Positions 1 through 7,405 are shown, counted from the stretch's first letter. The stretch is DNA of 64,000 nucleotides from Candidatus Nitrosotalea okcheonensis (GCF_900177045.1 NZ_LT841358.1:1079396-1143395); one strand, 5' to 3'. Notes: generated by a model from the sequence alone, not told the origin. Made by a program: numbers and translations.

Positions 1-1
1 A

Positions 2-214
2 GAAAAATTAAAACTTGCGCTAGAATTGACAGAAAAAACGCGAGATTACAATTTGGGAACTTCACTTCGAAATTACATTGATCCAAGAGTAGTCAAAGCG
101 TGGTCAGATTCAGTGGGACTAGAGTGGGAAAAACTTTACACCTCTGCATTACAAAAGAAATTCCAGTGGGTGTCAAAAGTGGATATCAACTGGAAAGAGA
201 TTGCGCAAGTTTGA
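2..214 (+). CDS. DNA topoisomerase IB, C-terminal end (5' truncated by window edge)
   Basis: The reading frame is open from base 2, so this is the tail of a longer gene; the TTG at 26 is not a real start. The visible ~70 residues hold the type IB active-site block, LGTSLRNYIDPR, in which the Tyr of NYIDPR is the nucleophile that forms the 3'-phosphotyrosine link, followed by the conserved WEKLY...LQKKFQWV tail. Eukaryotic topoisomerase I ends in the same way. Among archaea a type IB enzyme is known from Nitrososphaerota and relatives, so the fragment is also a lineage marker. It would relax supercoils of both signs. The tRNA-Met gene starts 44 bp after the stop codon. Confidence 0.9.
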   Translation, partial: EKLKLALELTEKTRDYNLGTSLRNYIDPRVVKAWSDSVGLEWEKLYTSALQKKFQWVSKVDINWKEIAQV

Positions 215-257
215 GCAAGCTACATTTAATTGCATCAAGAATTTAGGCGTTATTTAT

Positions 258-351
258 GCCGGGGTAGCTCAGCCTGGCCTAGAGTGCCAGTCCATACAAA
301 AGGGTAATACTCATAATCTGGAGGTCGTGGGTTCGAAACCCACCCCCGGTA
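258..351 (+). tRNA. tRNA-Met (CAT, elongator) with an 18-nt noncanonical intron
   Basis: Acceptor strands GCCGGGG (258-264) and CCCCGGT pair, with A as discriminator; T-arm GTGGG-TTCGAAA-CCCAC is perfect. The anticodon stem closes only if 18 nt are removed after CCAG, giving CCAGA-CTCATAA-TCTGG, so the inferred intron (TCCATACAAAAGGGTAAT) lies between tRNA positions 30 and 31 rather than at the usual 37/38. The mature length is then 76 nt. The absence of the three-GC initiator stem and the CTCATAA loop favour elongator Met over initiator Met; tRNA-Ile2 (C34 modified) cannot be fully excluded. I did not confirm the bulge-helix-bulge. The 3' end serves as an integration site. Confidence 0.88.
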
Positions 352-354
352 TAC
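336..354 (+). repeat. attL-like direct repeat at the tRNA-Met 3' end
   Basis: The 19-bp string AAACCCACCCCCGGTATAC covers the 3' half of the T-arm and acceptor stem and three bases beyond the tRNA. It recurs exactly at 2688-2706 and, with one C missing and shorter flanks, at 1444-1456. This is the standard footprint of tyrosine-recombinase integration into a tRNA gene. Confidence 0.75.
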
Positions 355-412
355 CACCTCTGTTTCGAAACCCAATAAACGAATTTGGGGTGTTTTTTCT
401 TGGGCCTTTAAT

Positions 413-431
413 TCAAAAGGAAGCCTTTTGA
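413..431 (+). terminator. Hairpin downstream of tRNA-Met
   Basis: TCAAAAGG and CCTTTTGA are perfect 8-bp arms around a 3-nt loop, about 60 bp after the tRNA and just after a T-rich run. It could end the tRNA transcript or mark the promoter side of the integrase-like remnant that follows; the assignment is weak. Confidence 0.35.
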
Positions 432-432
432 T

Positions 433-573
433 ATGATGGAAACAGATCTACACAACTCGCCCAAGCGTTTTGAGAGGGAAAAGGGAAACATCTCCGGATA
501 CCTGTCAAAGAAGTGTTTCGTGTTTTTTGGATTCATTCTTTATTTAATTTGCATTTGTAACCTAAATTTTTGA
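433..573 (+). pseudogene. Probable remnant of an integrase N-terminus
   Basis: A 46-residue frame begins with two ATG codons 2 bp after the hairpin and ends in TGA. Residues 3-25 (DLHNSPKRFEREKGNISGYL) resemble, from memory, the start of tyrosine recombinases found in this archaeal group; after that the sequence becomes a low-complexity hydrophobic run (FVFFGFILYLICIC) and stops, as expected if the rest was deleted or shifted. Its position directly beside a tRNA-borne att repeat supports the reading. Similarity is remembered, not searched, so it may instead be a small unrelated peptide. Confidence 0.4.
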
Positions 574-668
574 CTATTGATAACATAGTTTCTATTTGTC
601 AGCTCTAATTGCAGTCAGAAAAAGAAACTAGTTCTTCTTCCTTAGCTAAAGTATCAAAGATGGAATCA

Positions 669-1007
669 TTAGGTTGCTACAACATCATGATAATAACAAA
701 GTATGGCTAGTTGTTTGAAATCTCGCTTGAATTTTTCAATATGCTTAGGAATCTCTTTTTTTACCACTCTATCAAATTTGGTCTTGGGTATAAAAATAGA
801 AAATTCCAAGTTTGTATCCTGATAAACAAAGCCATCCTCTTTCCAATATCCTTCAGATGGACTGTCAACACTCAACCCGTCGTACCTATCAATGAAGAAA
901 TTTTTCACATCTACAATATCTTGATCTGGAATTGGATCGCCGTTGTTATAATTGGTTGACAATTTATAATGAAGTTTTACTTTATTTTGAAGTAGGCGTT
1001 TAGACAA
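669..1007 (-). CDS. Hypothetical protein, second gene of a small operon in the tRNA-Met element
   Basis: 112 residues, no membrane segment and no motif I recognise; mixed charged sequence with an aromatic-rich C-terminus (CYYHDVV). It begins 3 bp after the stop of the 61-residue gene upstream, so the two are surely cotranscribed. The pair sits between two att-like repeats, and a 14-bp palindrome lies just upstream of the first gene. A small autoregulated two-gene unit in an integrated element suggests a toxin-antitoxin or similar stability pair, but nothing in the protein itself identifies a toxin. Confidence 0.6.
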   Translation of the reverse strand: MSKRLLQNKVKLHYKLSTNYNNGDPIPDQDIVDVKNFFIDRYDGLSVDSPSEGYWKEDGFVYQDTNLEFSIFIPKTKFDRVVKKEIPKHIEKFKRDFKQLAILCYYHDVVAT

Positions 1008-1010
1008 CGC

Positions 1011-1196
1011 CTACAGTTTTGTATATGGAATATTTAACTTTGAAAGTATATCACATTGTTTTTTTGAAATATAGTATTCTGTTCTTGATACTGCTCTAAA
1101 TGGTTGTCCGCTTTTTCTTAAAGCACCTATCATTTTGGCTTCAATCTTGGGATCGACCTGGACCTTTCTGTAAGTATTCAGCTGTTGTGCTTGCAT
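1011..1196 (-). CDS. Small hypothetical protein, first gene of the operon
   Basis: 61 residues, basic (many K and R), predicted soluble. No known fold is recognised; the C-terminal part (EYYISKKQCDILSKLNIPY) looks helical. It is translated just ahead of the 112-residue gene with a 3-bp gap. A TATA-like stretch and the palindrome at 1210-1223 lie immediately upstream on the same strand, so it is the promoter-proximal and possibly regulatory member of the pair. Confidence 0.55.
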   Translation of the reverse strand: MQAQQLNTYRKVQVDPKIEAKMIGALRKSGQPFRAVSRTEYYISKKQCDILSKLNIPYTKL

Positions 1197-1209
1197 GTGT
1201 GTTATAATA

Positions 1210-1223
1210 AACCCTATAGGGTT
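1210..1223 (-). promoter_or_regulatory. Palindromic operator next to the TATA region of the small operon
   Basis: AACCCTATAGGGTT is a perfect 14-bp palindrome, 13 bp upstream of the ATG at 1196 and adjoining the TATA-like TTTATTATAA on the minus strand. Binding here would block transcription-factor access, so autorepression by one of the two small proteins is the simple interpretation. Confidence 0.5.
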
Positions 1224-1443
1224 ATTAATATTATTGAGCTTAATTCTAGAACAAAATAGTTACGAGCTCTCACGTTCCCACACCCTTTCTATATATGTCT
1301 GATGAAGATTCTTTTTCATCCTGCATAACGGCAACCACATTTCATTTCAGGTTGATTTTGTTTAAAGAAAAATATTAAAAATTAGTTTGTGTACATTGTA
1401 TTGGTTGAATTTCATTAATTGGGTTTCAAATCAGAACCGATAG

Positions 1444-1456
1444 ACCCACCCCGGTA
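1444..1456 (+). repeat. Imperfect internal copy of the tRNA-Met att repeat
   Basis: ACCCACCCCGGTA matches the core of the 19-bp flanking repeats with one C deleted. It falls between the small operon and the HEPN/MNT pair and would split the region into two cassettes, as if two elements had integrated in tandem at the same tRNA. Confidence 0.4.
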
Positions 1457-1491
1457 CTTTGTTTTTCAAAGTACTGACCAACTGTAAAATG

Positions 1492-1881
1492 TCAAATTTT
1501 TAATTTTGATTTTACCATCTTCAAGATACGTTCTGCCCATTTGATGGCATTTTCTGCATCCTTCAAGCTCATCAGATCAGGTTGGTATTCTGACTGGTTT
1601 TTCATACCAAGTAGAGTACTAAATTGCTTGCTAATGATATCATGTTCTTCTTTTGTCAAGATTCCCATGATTAGCGATAGTACGTCAGGATGCTGACCGG
1701 ATGAACGTCTGCCAATCTCTGATGTTGTCAAGGCATCTAGCGCATTGATTGAGCTGTGGACAGAACTCATTACTGCGCTATCATAGGCTTCTTTTTCCAG
1801 TGCAATTTTTGCCATCATTAACGAGTTTTCAGCCTTTGTAACATACCCTGAAGCCTTCTTTGGATCTATCGTCTTTGCCAT
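1492..1881 (-). CDS. HEPN-domain protein (putative RNase toxin of a HEPN/MNT pair)
   Basis: 129 residues, all helical, with the HEPN signature R-x4-H at R59-H64 (RSSGQH) in the usual position between two long helices, and the family-type SSVHSSINALDAL helix before it. HEPN proteins paired with MNT enzymes are typically ribonucleases silenced by nucleotidylation. Known HepT toxins carry a Tyr two residues after the motif His that receives AMP; here the residues are Pro and Asp, so silencing, if it occurs, must use another residue or mode. The gene overlaps the end of the upstream nucleotidyltransferase gene by 16 bp. Confidence 0.8.
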   Translation of the reverse strand: MAKTIDPKKASGYVTKAENSLMMAKIALEKEAYDSAVMSSVHSSINALDALTTSEIGRRSSGQHPDVLSLIMGILTKEEHDIISKQFSTLLGMKNQSEYQPDLMSLKDAENAIKWAERILKMVKSKLKI

Positions 1882-2480
1882 TTTATTTTATCAAGCTCCA
1901 AACCTGCTATAAGCATATGATTGTCAAGAATTGAGCGCACAAGATCGCCTCTTTTTTTAGAAACAAATTCTTTTTTAGAGAATACGATTGGAGAAATTCT
2001 GCCATGAAATATTTCTGATAGTTCTGTTTTTGCCTTACCTACAATAGTATAGACATGATCTGGATCATTTGATATTACCAGCAGATCAATGTCACTGTCC
2101 TCTCTTTCCTCTCCCTTTACAATACTTCCAAAGACGGCTGCCGAGATTATTTTTTTTGTGTCAAAATATTTTTTTAGAATCAATACTAGGGTTACTAGAG
2201 TTTTATTTTCTGCCTCAAAAATAGGCTTCACAATCTGATTTAGTATGTAATTTTTATGATTTAGCGATATCTGGTAAGCCTTTCCTACAGGCTGCACTTT
2301 TATGATACCAAACATCTCAAGTCGTCCTATTGTTTGATTGGCTTCTGTATGAGAAATATTTGCAGTTTCTGCAAGTCGCCGTACTGTGAAAATCCTGCCT
2401 TTGTATTCAAAAAGAGCGCGAAGAATACTAATCGATGCCCTGTTACCAAGCAATTGTTCTAGATAGTTATGAAATCTCAT
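1866..2480 (-). CDS. Winged-helix plus MNT-type nucleotidyltransferase
   Basis: 204 residues. The first ~80 residues form a MarR/ArsR-like winged helix (RRLAETANISHTEANQTIGRL), and the minimal nucleotidyltransferase core follows with G118-S119 and the metal-binding pair D130-x-D132 (SDIDLLV). MNT proteins modify and neutralise their HEPN partners, and the fused DNA-binding domain suggests this one also represses its own promoter. It is the first gene of the pair and overlaps the HEPN gene. Three CCATAT sites surround its promoter. It may also be a transcription factor with a degenerate transferase, although the catalytic residues look intact. Confidence 0.8.
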   Translation of the reverse strand: MRFHNYLEQLLGNRASISILRALFEYKGRIFTVRRLAETANISHTEANQTIGRLEMFGIIKVQPVGKAYQISLNHKNYILNQIVKPIFEAENKTLVTLVLILKKYFDTKKIISAAVFGSIVKGEEREDSDIDLLVISNDPDHVYTIVGKAKTELSEIFHGRISPIVFSKKEFVSKKRGDLVRSILDNHMLIAGLELDKIKWQRR

Positions 2481-2488
2481 ACTAATTC

Positions 2489-2540
2489 TTCCATATGGAA
2501 TTTATTTATGCCATATGGAATAATTATCTTCCATATAACC
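2489..2540 (-). promoter_or_regulatory. Triple operator around the promoter of the MNT/HEPN operon
   Basis: CCATAT occurs at 2491, 2511 and 2531, spaced exactly 20 bp. The first is the centre of the perfect palindrome TTCCATATGGAA, the second of GCCATATGGAA, and the third is a half-site, TTCCATATAA. The TATA-like CATAAATAAA of the minus strand lies between the first two. The start codon is 9 bp beyond the first palindrome. Confidence 0.6.
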
Positions 2541-2687
2541 TTTGATGTATAAAGATACTCATATCTCAAGCATGTTTCATGATTCGATTAGTTTTGAACA
2601 TTTACTAACCAAGAGACTTTCAGTGTAATTCTACGAGAATTTGGAATTTTCTGACCATGTAACGAGCGGTGTTAAACTGATCTCACA

Positions 2688-2706
2688 AAACCCACCCCCG
2701 GTATAC
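2688..2706 (+). repeat. attR-like direct repeat
   Basis: Exact second copy of the 19-bp string at 336-354. No tRNA body precedes it, so it is the distal copy left by integration into tRNA-Met. It defines an insert of about 2.35 kb. Confidence 0.75.
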
Positions 2707-2783
2707 AACTAAAAGTAAACCCCACATGATATCCTAGTCTGTAGCAAGGCAGCGTACTTATTCCAAGGCCGTAGACAAGATAG

Positions 2784-2915
2784 ATCTCTAGACCCCTCCA
2801 AACATCTTCCATTGATAACAACACTATAATTTATGTTGGAATAGGAGTTGCAGTTGCAGCTGGTGGTGGGACCATAATTGTCATCATGAAGAAAAGAAAA
2901 CCCGCCATCCATTGA
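2784..2915 (+). pseudogene. C-terminal remnant of a membrane-anchored surface protein
   Basis: An open frame without a start codon encodes 43 residues that end in a clear transmembrane anchor (YVGIGVAVAAGGGTIIVIM) followed by the basic cytoplasmic tail KKRKP. Such a Gly/Val-rich helix plus KKRK end is how many secreted archaeal proteins terminate. The N-terminal bulk of the gene is missing, and the distal att repeat lies 80 bp upstream, so the integration or its decay probably removed the rest. Confidence 0.5.
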
Positions 2916-3165
2916 TTATTAAATCTAAATTTAATTTTTGGTTATAAAAAGAGTAATTTAGCAAAGTATCGAATTGAGATGTGATGTCTCAAATATTCCA
3001 AACATGTTTAGAGAAAAATCAAGGTGAACCCGATTTAGTTTTAATTTTAGACATTTTATCAACATAGTAATCATAAAACCAAATTAGATGCCGCTAGTCA
3101 CATGTAATCAGAGTGATTTTCTCAGATTGACATTTTAAACAAAAAATTTGTGAAATGGGTTGTCC

Positions 3166-3636
3166 CTATCCACGTATAAGGTCAGCCCATGATTTTCGTT
3201 CTTCCATTGGAACATCATGTGGTCTTCCTTCTGCTTTCTCTTTTATCAGATCAGCTGCCATCTCTGCCTCAATTTGTAGCTCTTCTTCAATTCTTCTTGA
3301 GAACAAGCCAGCAGGCCCAGATATTTTGTAGTTCATGCTAATTTCCAAAAGAGTTGCATTTCCCAGTGCGCTCAAAAGAAAATCCTTTGTTCCAGTTATC
3401 ACACCCTTTGTCCAAAGTATATGTAATTCTCCTTTGGGCACAAGGGTAATTTTTTGTAGGCACCTGTCTACCTTGCCTATGACAACTTCTCTAACAATCT
3501 CATTTTCTTTCTTTGAGATGTTCCTAATTTTTTTAGTCAAATTCCAGAACTTGGGATCATCATCGACTTTTGATACCACGTCGTACACCTTTTCTGGTGG
3601 TGCACCAATCTGTATTCTGACTTTGATTTCTACCAT
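3166..3636 (-). CDS. SRPBCC (START/polyketide-cyclase fold) protein
   Basis: 156 residues starting with the family-type strand-helix pattern MVEIKVRIQIGAPPEKVYDVVSKVDD, and ending in a long amphipathic helix (RIEEELQIEAEMAADLIKEKA) that lines the hydrophobic cavity of this fold. Members bind lipids, coenzymes or other hydrophobic ligands. No catalytic residues can be named and the ligand is unknown. It stands alone; nothing recognisable lies in the 250 bp between it and the membrane-anchor remnant. Confidence 0.7.
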   Translation of the reverse strand: MVEIKVRIQIGAPPEKVYDVVSKVDDDPKFWNLTKKIRNISKKENEIVREVVIGKVDRCLQKITLVPKGELHILWTKGVITGTKDFLLSALGNATLLEISMNYKISGPAGLFSRRIEEELQIEAEMAADLIKEKAEGRPHDVPMEERKSWADLIRG

Positions 3637-3733
3637 GTCATATTATTAGTGATTCTAGAATAAATCAGGTATGTATACATTGTAAGACGATTGTGTCGGT
3701 AGGGCTGGAGTAACTGCTCATTGTATCATTTCT

Positions 3734-3743
3734 TAAATATTTA
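3734..3743 (+). promoter_or_regulatory. TATA box with palindromic core upstream of the RHH regulator
   Basis: TAAATATTTA is a perfect palindrome ending 17 bp before the ATG at 3761, inside the near-symmetric TTTCTTAAATATTTAGAAA. The position fits an archaeal TATA box for a leaderless or short-leader transcript, and the symmetry would suit binding by the ribbon-helix-helix product itself. Confidence 0.5.
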
Positions 3744-3760
3744 GAAATTAACTACACATC

Positions 3761-4297
3761 ATGGAAGAGACACACCATAACAAGAAAAAAACATCTACCA
3801 TTACATTCAGGTTTGATTCAGATCTCATAGACAGATTACAGAAAGAGGCTAAAAATCATCAAGTAAATACCAACACACTTGCAACCCAGGCCTTGAAAAG
3901 ATTCCTAGAGTGGGACATTTACCAATCAAGGATAGGCCTGGTCAGCCTTAACAAATCTGTGTTTACAAAAATTTTTGATGGTTTGAGTGAAAAGAAGATA
4001 ATAGAAATTGCATCCATTGGGAAGGATGAAATGCTCGATATTGCAATGTTCATGAAAGGAGAGACTGACATTATTTCCTTTATGTTATGGTTTGAGATGC
4101 AAATGATCAACTCCTCTGTTCAGGTAAGTCACATGTCTGATAATGGGACTCATACTTTTGTTATGAAACACGATATTGGTAAAAACTGGTCATTATACAA
4201 CAAGACAGTCTTGGAGCTCATCTTCGAAGAGTTGTTCCACAAAAAAATTGATGTCAAATATGACAAGAACATGTTTGCACTCAAATTCTCAGAATGA
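3761..4297 (+). CDS. Ribbon-helix-helix regulator with lineage-specific C-terminal domain
   Basis: 178 residues. Residues ~10-50 (TSTITFRFDSDLIDRLQKEA...TLATQALKRFLEW) follow the RHH pattern: a short strand that reads DNA in the major groove, then two helices. The C-terminal ~120 residues have no named domain that I recognise but resemble a type common in ammonia-oxidising archaea. The promoter overlaps a palindrome, consistent with autoregulation. It is monocistronic, between a divergent SRPBCC gene and a secreted-protein gene. Confidence 0.7.
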   Translation: MEETHHNKKKTSTITFRFDSDLIDRLQKEAKNHQVNTNTLATQALKRFLEWDIYQSRIGLVSLNKSVFTKIFDGLSEKKIIEIASIGKDEMLDIAMFMKGETDIISFMLWFEMQMINSSVQVSHMSDNGTHTFVMKHDIGKNWSLYNKTVLELIFEELFHKKIDVKYDKNMFALKFSE

Positions 4298-4486
4298 TTT
4301 GAAAATGAAATCCAAATTGCATAAATCTAAGATCATCCAACTTAATCATTTGAGGCAAGTTTCAAATGTATAAAATAAGAAATCATGGTAAAACTCATTG
4401 GTACTAGTTAGACCGATTTAACCCCTACCGGCATACTTTTCATAGAGGCGAATACCTTTTATTCTAAGACGATTCAAATACTGAAA

Positions 4487-4852
4487 ATGTCCAAAAAGGT
4501 GCTAGTTTTTGCAGTGCTGTTTTCTCTTGTACTATCCATGACAGCAATGCAAGAGGCAAGTGCTCTGACTAGAGGTGCAGGTGAATATGGTCGTACCACA
4601 TCAATCTTGAATCCAACCCAGGTCTGCGGTAACCATGTCTGCCAGCCAGGTGAGAGTACCAAATGGTCATCAGCAATATTATCATCACAACGTCAAGGTC
4701 CCGGCAAAGCTACTGGTGCACAGTATGGATTCATTATAATGCATCAATTGGTTGTAAATTCTCTATCAAAGATGGCCTATGCAAATCAAACAACTTGGAG
4801 CCATCCAGTCACATCAGTACATACAGGCATGAATTCCACTGGATCAAAATAG
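4487..4852 (+). CDS. Small secreted protein with a CxxxxC-PGE motif
   Basis: 121 residues: basic start (MSKK), hydrophobic helix and an A-S-A cleavage-like site around residue 26 give a clear signal peptide. The mature part opens with NPTQVCGNHVCQPGE, a two-Cys motif that could make a disulfide or bind metal, and then loses obvious structure. A TATA-like stretch lies about 30 bp upstream. Function is unknown. The last third is low in recognisable pattern, so a late frameshift cannot be excluded. Confidence 0.6.
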   Translation: MSKKVLVFAVLFSLVLSMTAMQEASALTRGAGEYGRTTSILNPTQVCGNHVCQPGESTKWSSAILSSQRQGPGKATGAQYGFIIMHQLVVNSLSKMAYANQTTWSHPVTSVHTGMNSTGSK

Positions 4853-4953
4853 ACGTTTATATTCCAAAAGCAAATTCTGGCAAAAACACAACCCAATGTG
4901 GAACATGATTTCCAAAGTTAATGTTAAATTGGCAGGTTTGACCCAGTTTCATA

Positions 4954-6141
4954 ATGACAGAGTTTGAAGAGTTTGCACATGCCCTTTTAGATCAGCTCTC
5001 AGTTGAAATAAACGAGGAAAAAGAAATAACAAACTCAAAGACAAAATCCATTCAGGCGTTTGCCTCAAAGATAAAGTTTGAAGATATTGAACCAATTTGC
5101 AGTAGGTTATTTTCAGACATGTCAAAAAAAATAGTAGAATTTACAGGAATTTCAGTATCGCAAGCAAGAGTCGAGTTTCCCGAACTTGTCGAGTTTAAGC
5201 GTCTAAAAGGGCGCAAGGTGTACCCAACAAAAGAGTCTGCAGAATTTGTAGACGAATTGTTCACCGCAATTGCACATGAAGATGTTTTAAAGATAGCAAC
5301 TCTTGCAGAAAATCAGACTTTTAGATACCTAGTCTATTCAACGTATGCAAAGGGGTACATCTCGCAGATATCTACCACGTATGGAGATTTTTACGAATCT
5401 GCAATATACCTAAACAAGTTCATCCTATCAAGTTATCCTCAGATCATACTATACAAGCAAGGCGAACCCTATGAATCAAGATTTGATCAAGTAAACTCTG
5501 GATACATTGGAGCCTTGAAGATGACCATCCTTGAGGAACAGATTCACTCGATACAAAATAATCTGTACAGCATTAACAAAAATGCAGTATCCGAAGTAAA
5601 TGCAATCAACGAAGAGCTTGCAAAAATAATCTTGTGTCTTGATGATACTACAACAAAAAACCTTTACAATTATTTACAGATACCTGAAGTTCCAGATGAA
5701 TATCCAGTAGCAAAGAGGGCAAACCTATTTTTCATATTAAATCCAGATAATTTCATAGTTCAAGTCTTGGGTCCAGATGTGATGACATTTACAAAGGTTA
5801 CAGTCGATCCCAAAATCTCGGAGATGATTCCACAACTTCTTGACATTTACCAGAGATGGTTAAAACCAATCCAGTCACATCATGCAGCATTTACAACAAT
5901 GGAAGGAATGGCAGAGTTTGCGGTAAAAAACATTCTAAGGGATGATCAAGATTTCAAGAATTACCTAGTCACGTTTGCAAACAGTGACATCTCAGCATAT
6001 CAAATCAGAAAGAGTATTGGGACAGATTTTACAGAACATGTCTTTGCAAAGCTAGGCAAGAATACATACAGAACATTGATTGCAAATCCTCCAACAACTC
6101 GGGAACTCAAAAATCCAGAAAGTTATATAAATAGAAAATGA
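4954..6141 (+). CDS. Hypothetical protein coupled to the SirB1-like gene
   Basis: 395 residues, soluble, largely helical at the N-terminus, no domain recognised. The stop codon overlaps the start of the next gene (ATGA), which indicates translational coupling with the transglutaminase-like protein. The two products are therefore likely to work together, but the role is not visible from sequence. Confidence 0.8.
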   Translation: MTEFEEFAHALLDQLSVEINEEKEITNSKTKSIQAFASKIKFEDIEPICSRLFSDMSKKIVEFTGISVSQARVEFPELVEFKRLKGRKVYPTKESAEFVDELFTAIAHEDVLKIATLAENQTFRYLVYSTYAKGYISQISTTYGDFYESAIYLNKFILSSYPQIILYKQGEPYESRFDQVNSGYIGALKMTILEEQIHSIQNNLYSINKNAVSEVNAINEELAKIILCLDDTTTKNLYNYLQIPEVPDEYPVAKRANLFFILNPDNFIVQVLGPDVMTFTKVTVDPKISEMIPQLLDIYQRWLKPIQSHHAAFTTMEGMAEFAVKNILRDDQDFKNYLVTFANSDISAYQIRKSIGTDFTEHVFAKLGKNTYRTLIANPPTTRELKNPESYINRK

Positions 6142-6959
6142 ATGAATTTGATCCATTTGCAGCAGAGTGGATTTCTTATGCAAAAAGTCCACAATACACA
6201 CTAATTGAAAAATGTCTAAAATTATCCCAGATCCTAGAATTTCCTGACTTGGATATCACAGAATATATACAAAAATTAAAAACATTTGAACAAGGGTTAT
6301 GTGATCACATATCCGATGTCAAAAACCCCATCTACCTTGTTTCCATGTTAAATGAGTACATGTTTGACATCTTGGAATTTGAAGGAAATAGTGATGACTA
6401 TTACAATCCAAGAAACAACTTTCTCAATGTAGTAATTGACAAGCGTACCGGAATACCAATTACATTATCAATTATCTACATCGAGCTTGCAAAAGTAATA
6501 GGACTTGAGCTTAGTCCTGTTGGGTTTCCAGGTCATTTCCTTGTAAAATATTCAGAGGAGCTTGTTTTGGATCCATTCAATGGAGGTAGTCTATTAGATA
6601 TCGAAGACCTGCAGGACATACTTGATGCTACATATGGTGAAGGAGTAGAGTTTGAGCCAGAATATCTAAATGACATAGAACCAGAAAAGATTTTGATAAG
6701 AATTCTAAGAAACCTAAAGGGCTCGTACACCGAGTCTTTCAGTTATGAGAAAGCAATGCACTGCATCAATATGATACTAGGCCTTGATCCCAACGCACCT
6801 GAAGATATTAGAGACAAAGGAATTATTCAGACAAGACTATTACAAAATGATCTTGCGTTAGCATCTCTTAACAAGTATATCGAACTTGCTCCAGAAGCAG
6901 ATGATGTTGACGATGTATTAGAGATGATAAAAAACATCAAGGAAAAATCTAGTCAATAA
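6138..6959 (+). CDS. SirB1-type transglutaminase-like protein with TPR-like tail
   Basis: 273 residues. The central block YYNPRNNFLNVVIDKRTGIPITLSIIYIELAK...GFPGHFLVKY is the SirB1 N-terminal (Transglut_core2) pattern, and LDPFNGG follows as in the family; the catalytic Cys of true transglutaminases is replaced by Thr/Ser in the LSIIY helix, as is common for SirB1 proteins. The C-terminal ~70 residues look like TPR helices. It is cotranslated with the preceding 395-residue protein. The function of this family is unsettled; a protein-binding or peptidase-related role is possible. Confidence 0.8.
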   Translation: MNEFDPFAAEWISYAKSPQYTLIEKCLKLSQILEFPDLDITEYIQKLKTFEQGLCDHISDVKNPIYLVSMLNEYMFDILEFEGNSDDYYNPRNNFLNVVIDKRTGIPITLSIIYIELAKVIGLELSPVGFPGHFLVKYSEELVLDPFNGGSLLDIEDLQDILDATYGEGVEFEPEYLNDIEPEKILIRILRNLKGSYTESFSYEKAMHCINMILGLDPNAPEDIRDKGIIQTRLLQNDLALASLNKYIELAPEADDVDDVLEMIKNIKEKSSQ

Positions 6960-7119
6960 TTGATTGTACGTCTTTTCCTTTTTTGATCAGCTTGTGTTCG
7001 TATCTTACAATTTTATTTCGGATTGTTCCTTTGAGGATATCGACCTCGTTTCTCAGGCTGGCTACCTCATCTTCAAGTCTAGCTACTCTTTCATAAATGG
7101 ATTCATCTTCGCCTGCCAT
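6949..7119 (-). CDS. Small coiled-coil protein
   Basis: About 56 residues from the ATG at 7119 (MAGEDESIYERVARLEDEV...). Heptads RVARLEDEVASLRNEVDIL form a short coiled coil, followed by a basic helix. It overlaps the end of the convergent SirB1-like gene by 11 bp. An ATG 15 bp further upstream is possible. It probably forms dimers or docks to a partner; nothing more can be said. Confidence 0.6.
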   Translation of the reverse strand: MAGEDESIYERVARLEDEVASLRNEVDILKGTIRNKIVRYEHKLIKKGKDVQSIID

Positions 7120-7190
7120 ATGTTTAATCTTCACTAGATGTGACCTTAAAAATTTATGGTTTATTTTGTTGAGGATTTTGTCAGTATTTT

Positions 7191-7352
7191 CTATAGGGTA
7201 AATTCACCGTTGCATGATTGGCACTTGCCTTTCTCGCTTCCAATCAATCCTATTATCAAAATTTTTCCTATTGTACCGCATTTAGGACATAGGCCGGTTG
7301 TAACGTTTTTTGGACCGCTTGATCTTGGTTTTACCGATTTTCTCCTTACCAT
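7191..7352 (-). CDS. Small zinc-ribbon protein
   Basis: 53 residues starting MVRRKSVKPRSSG, with two knuckles CPKCG and CQSCNGEF that should bind one Zn. The basic N-terminus suggests a nucleic-acid or ribosome partner. The start at 7352 is preferred over the longer frame that would run back into tRNA-Ser. It lies 53 bp from that tRNA and may share its transcript. Confidence 0.7.
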   Translation of the reverse strand: MVRRKSVKPRSSGPKNVTTGLCPKCGTIGKILIIGLIGSEKGKCQSCNGEFTL

Positions 7353-7405
7353 TGAATAAATTTGCAAAAATCGGTTTATTAAGTTTAAGCGTAGATCGCA
7401 GAAAG

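Noticed and set aside
2709-2912. A 67-residue minus-strand frame
   Set aside because: It is antisense to the membrane-anchor remnant, which has a clear hydrophobic helix and basic tail on the plus strand.
4663-4908. An 81-residue frame overlapping the secreted protein at 4487
   Set aside because: Composition is random-like and it overlaps a frame with a good signal peptide and TATA box; kept only as a possible sign of a late frameshift.
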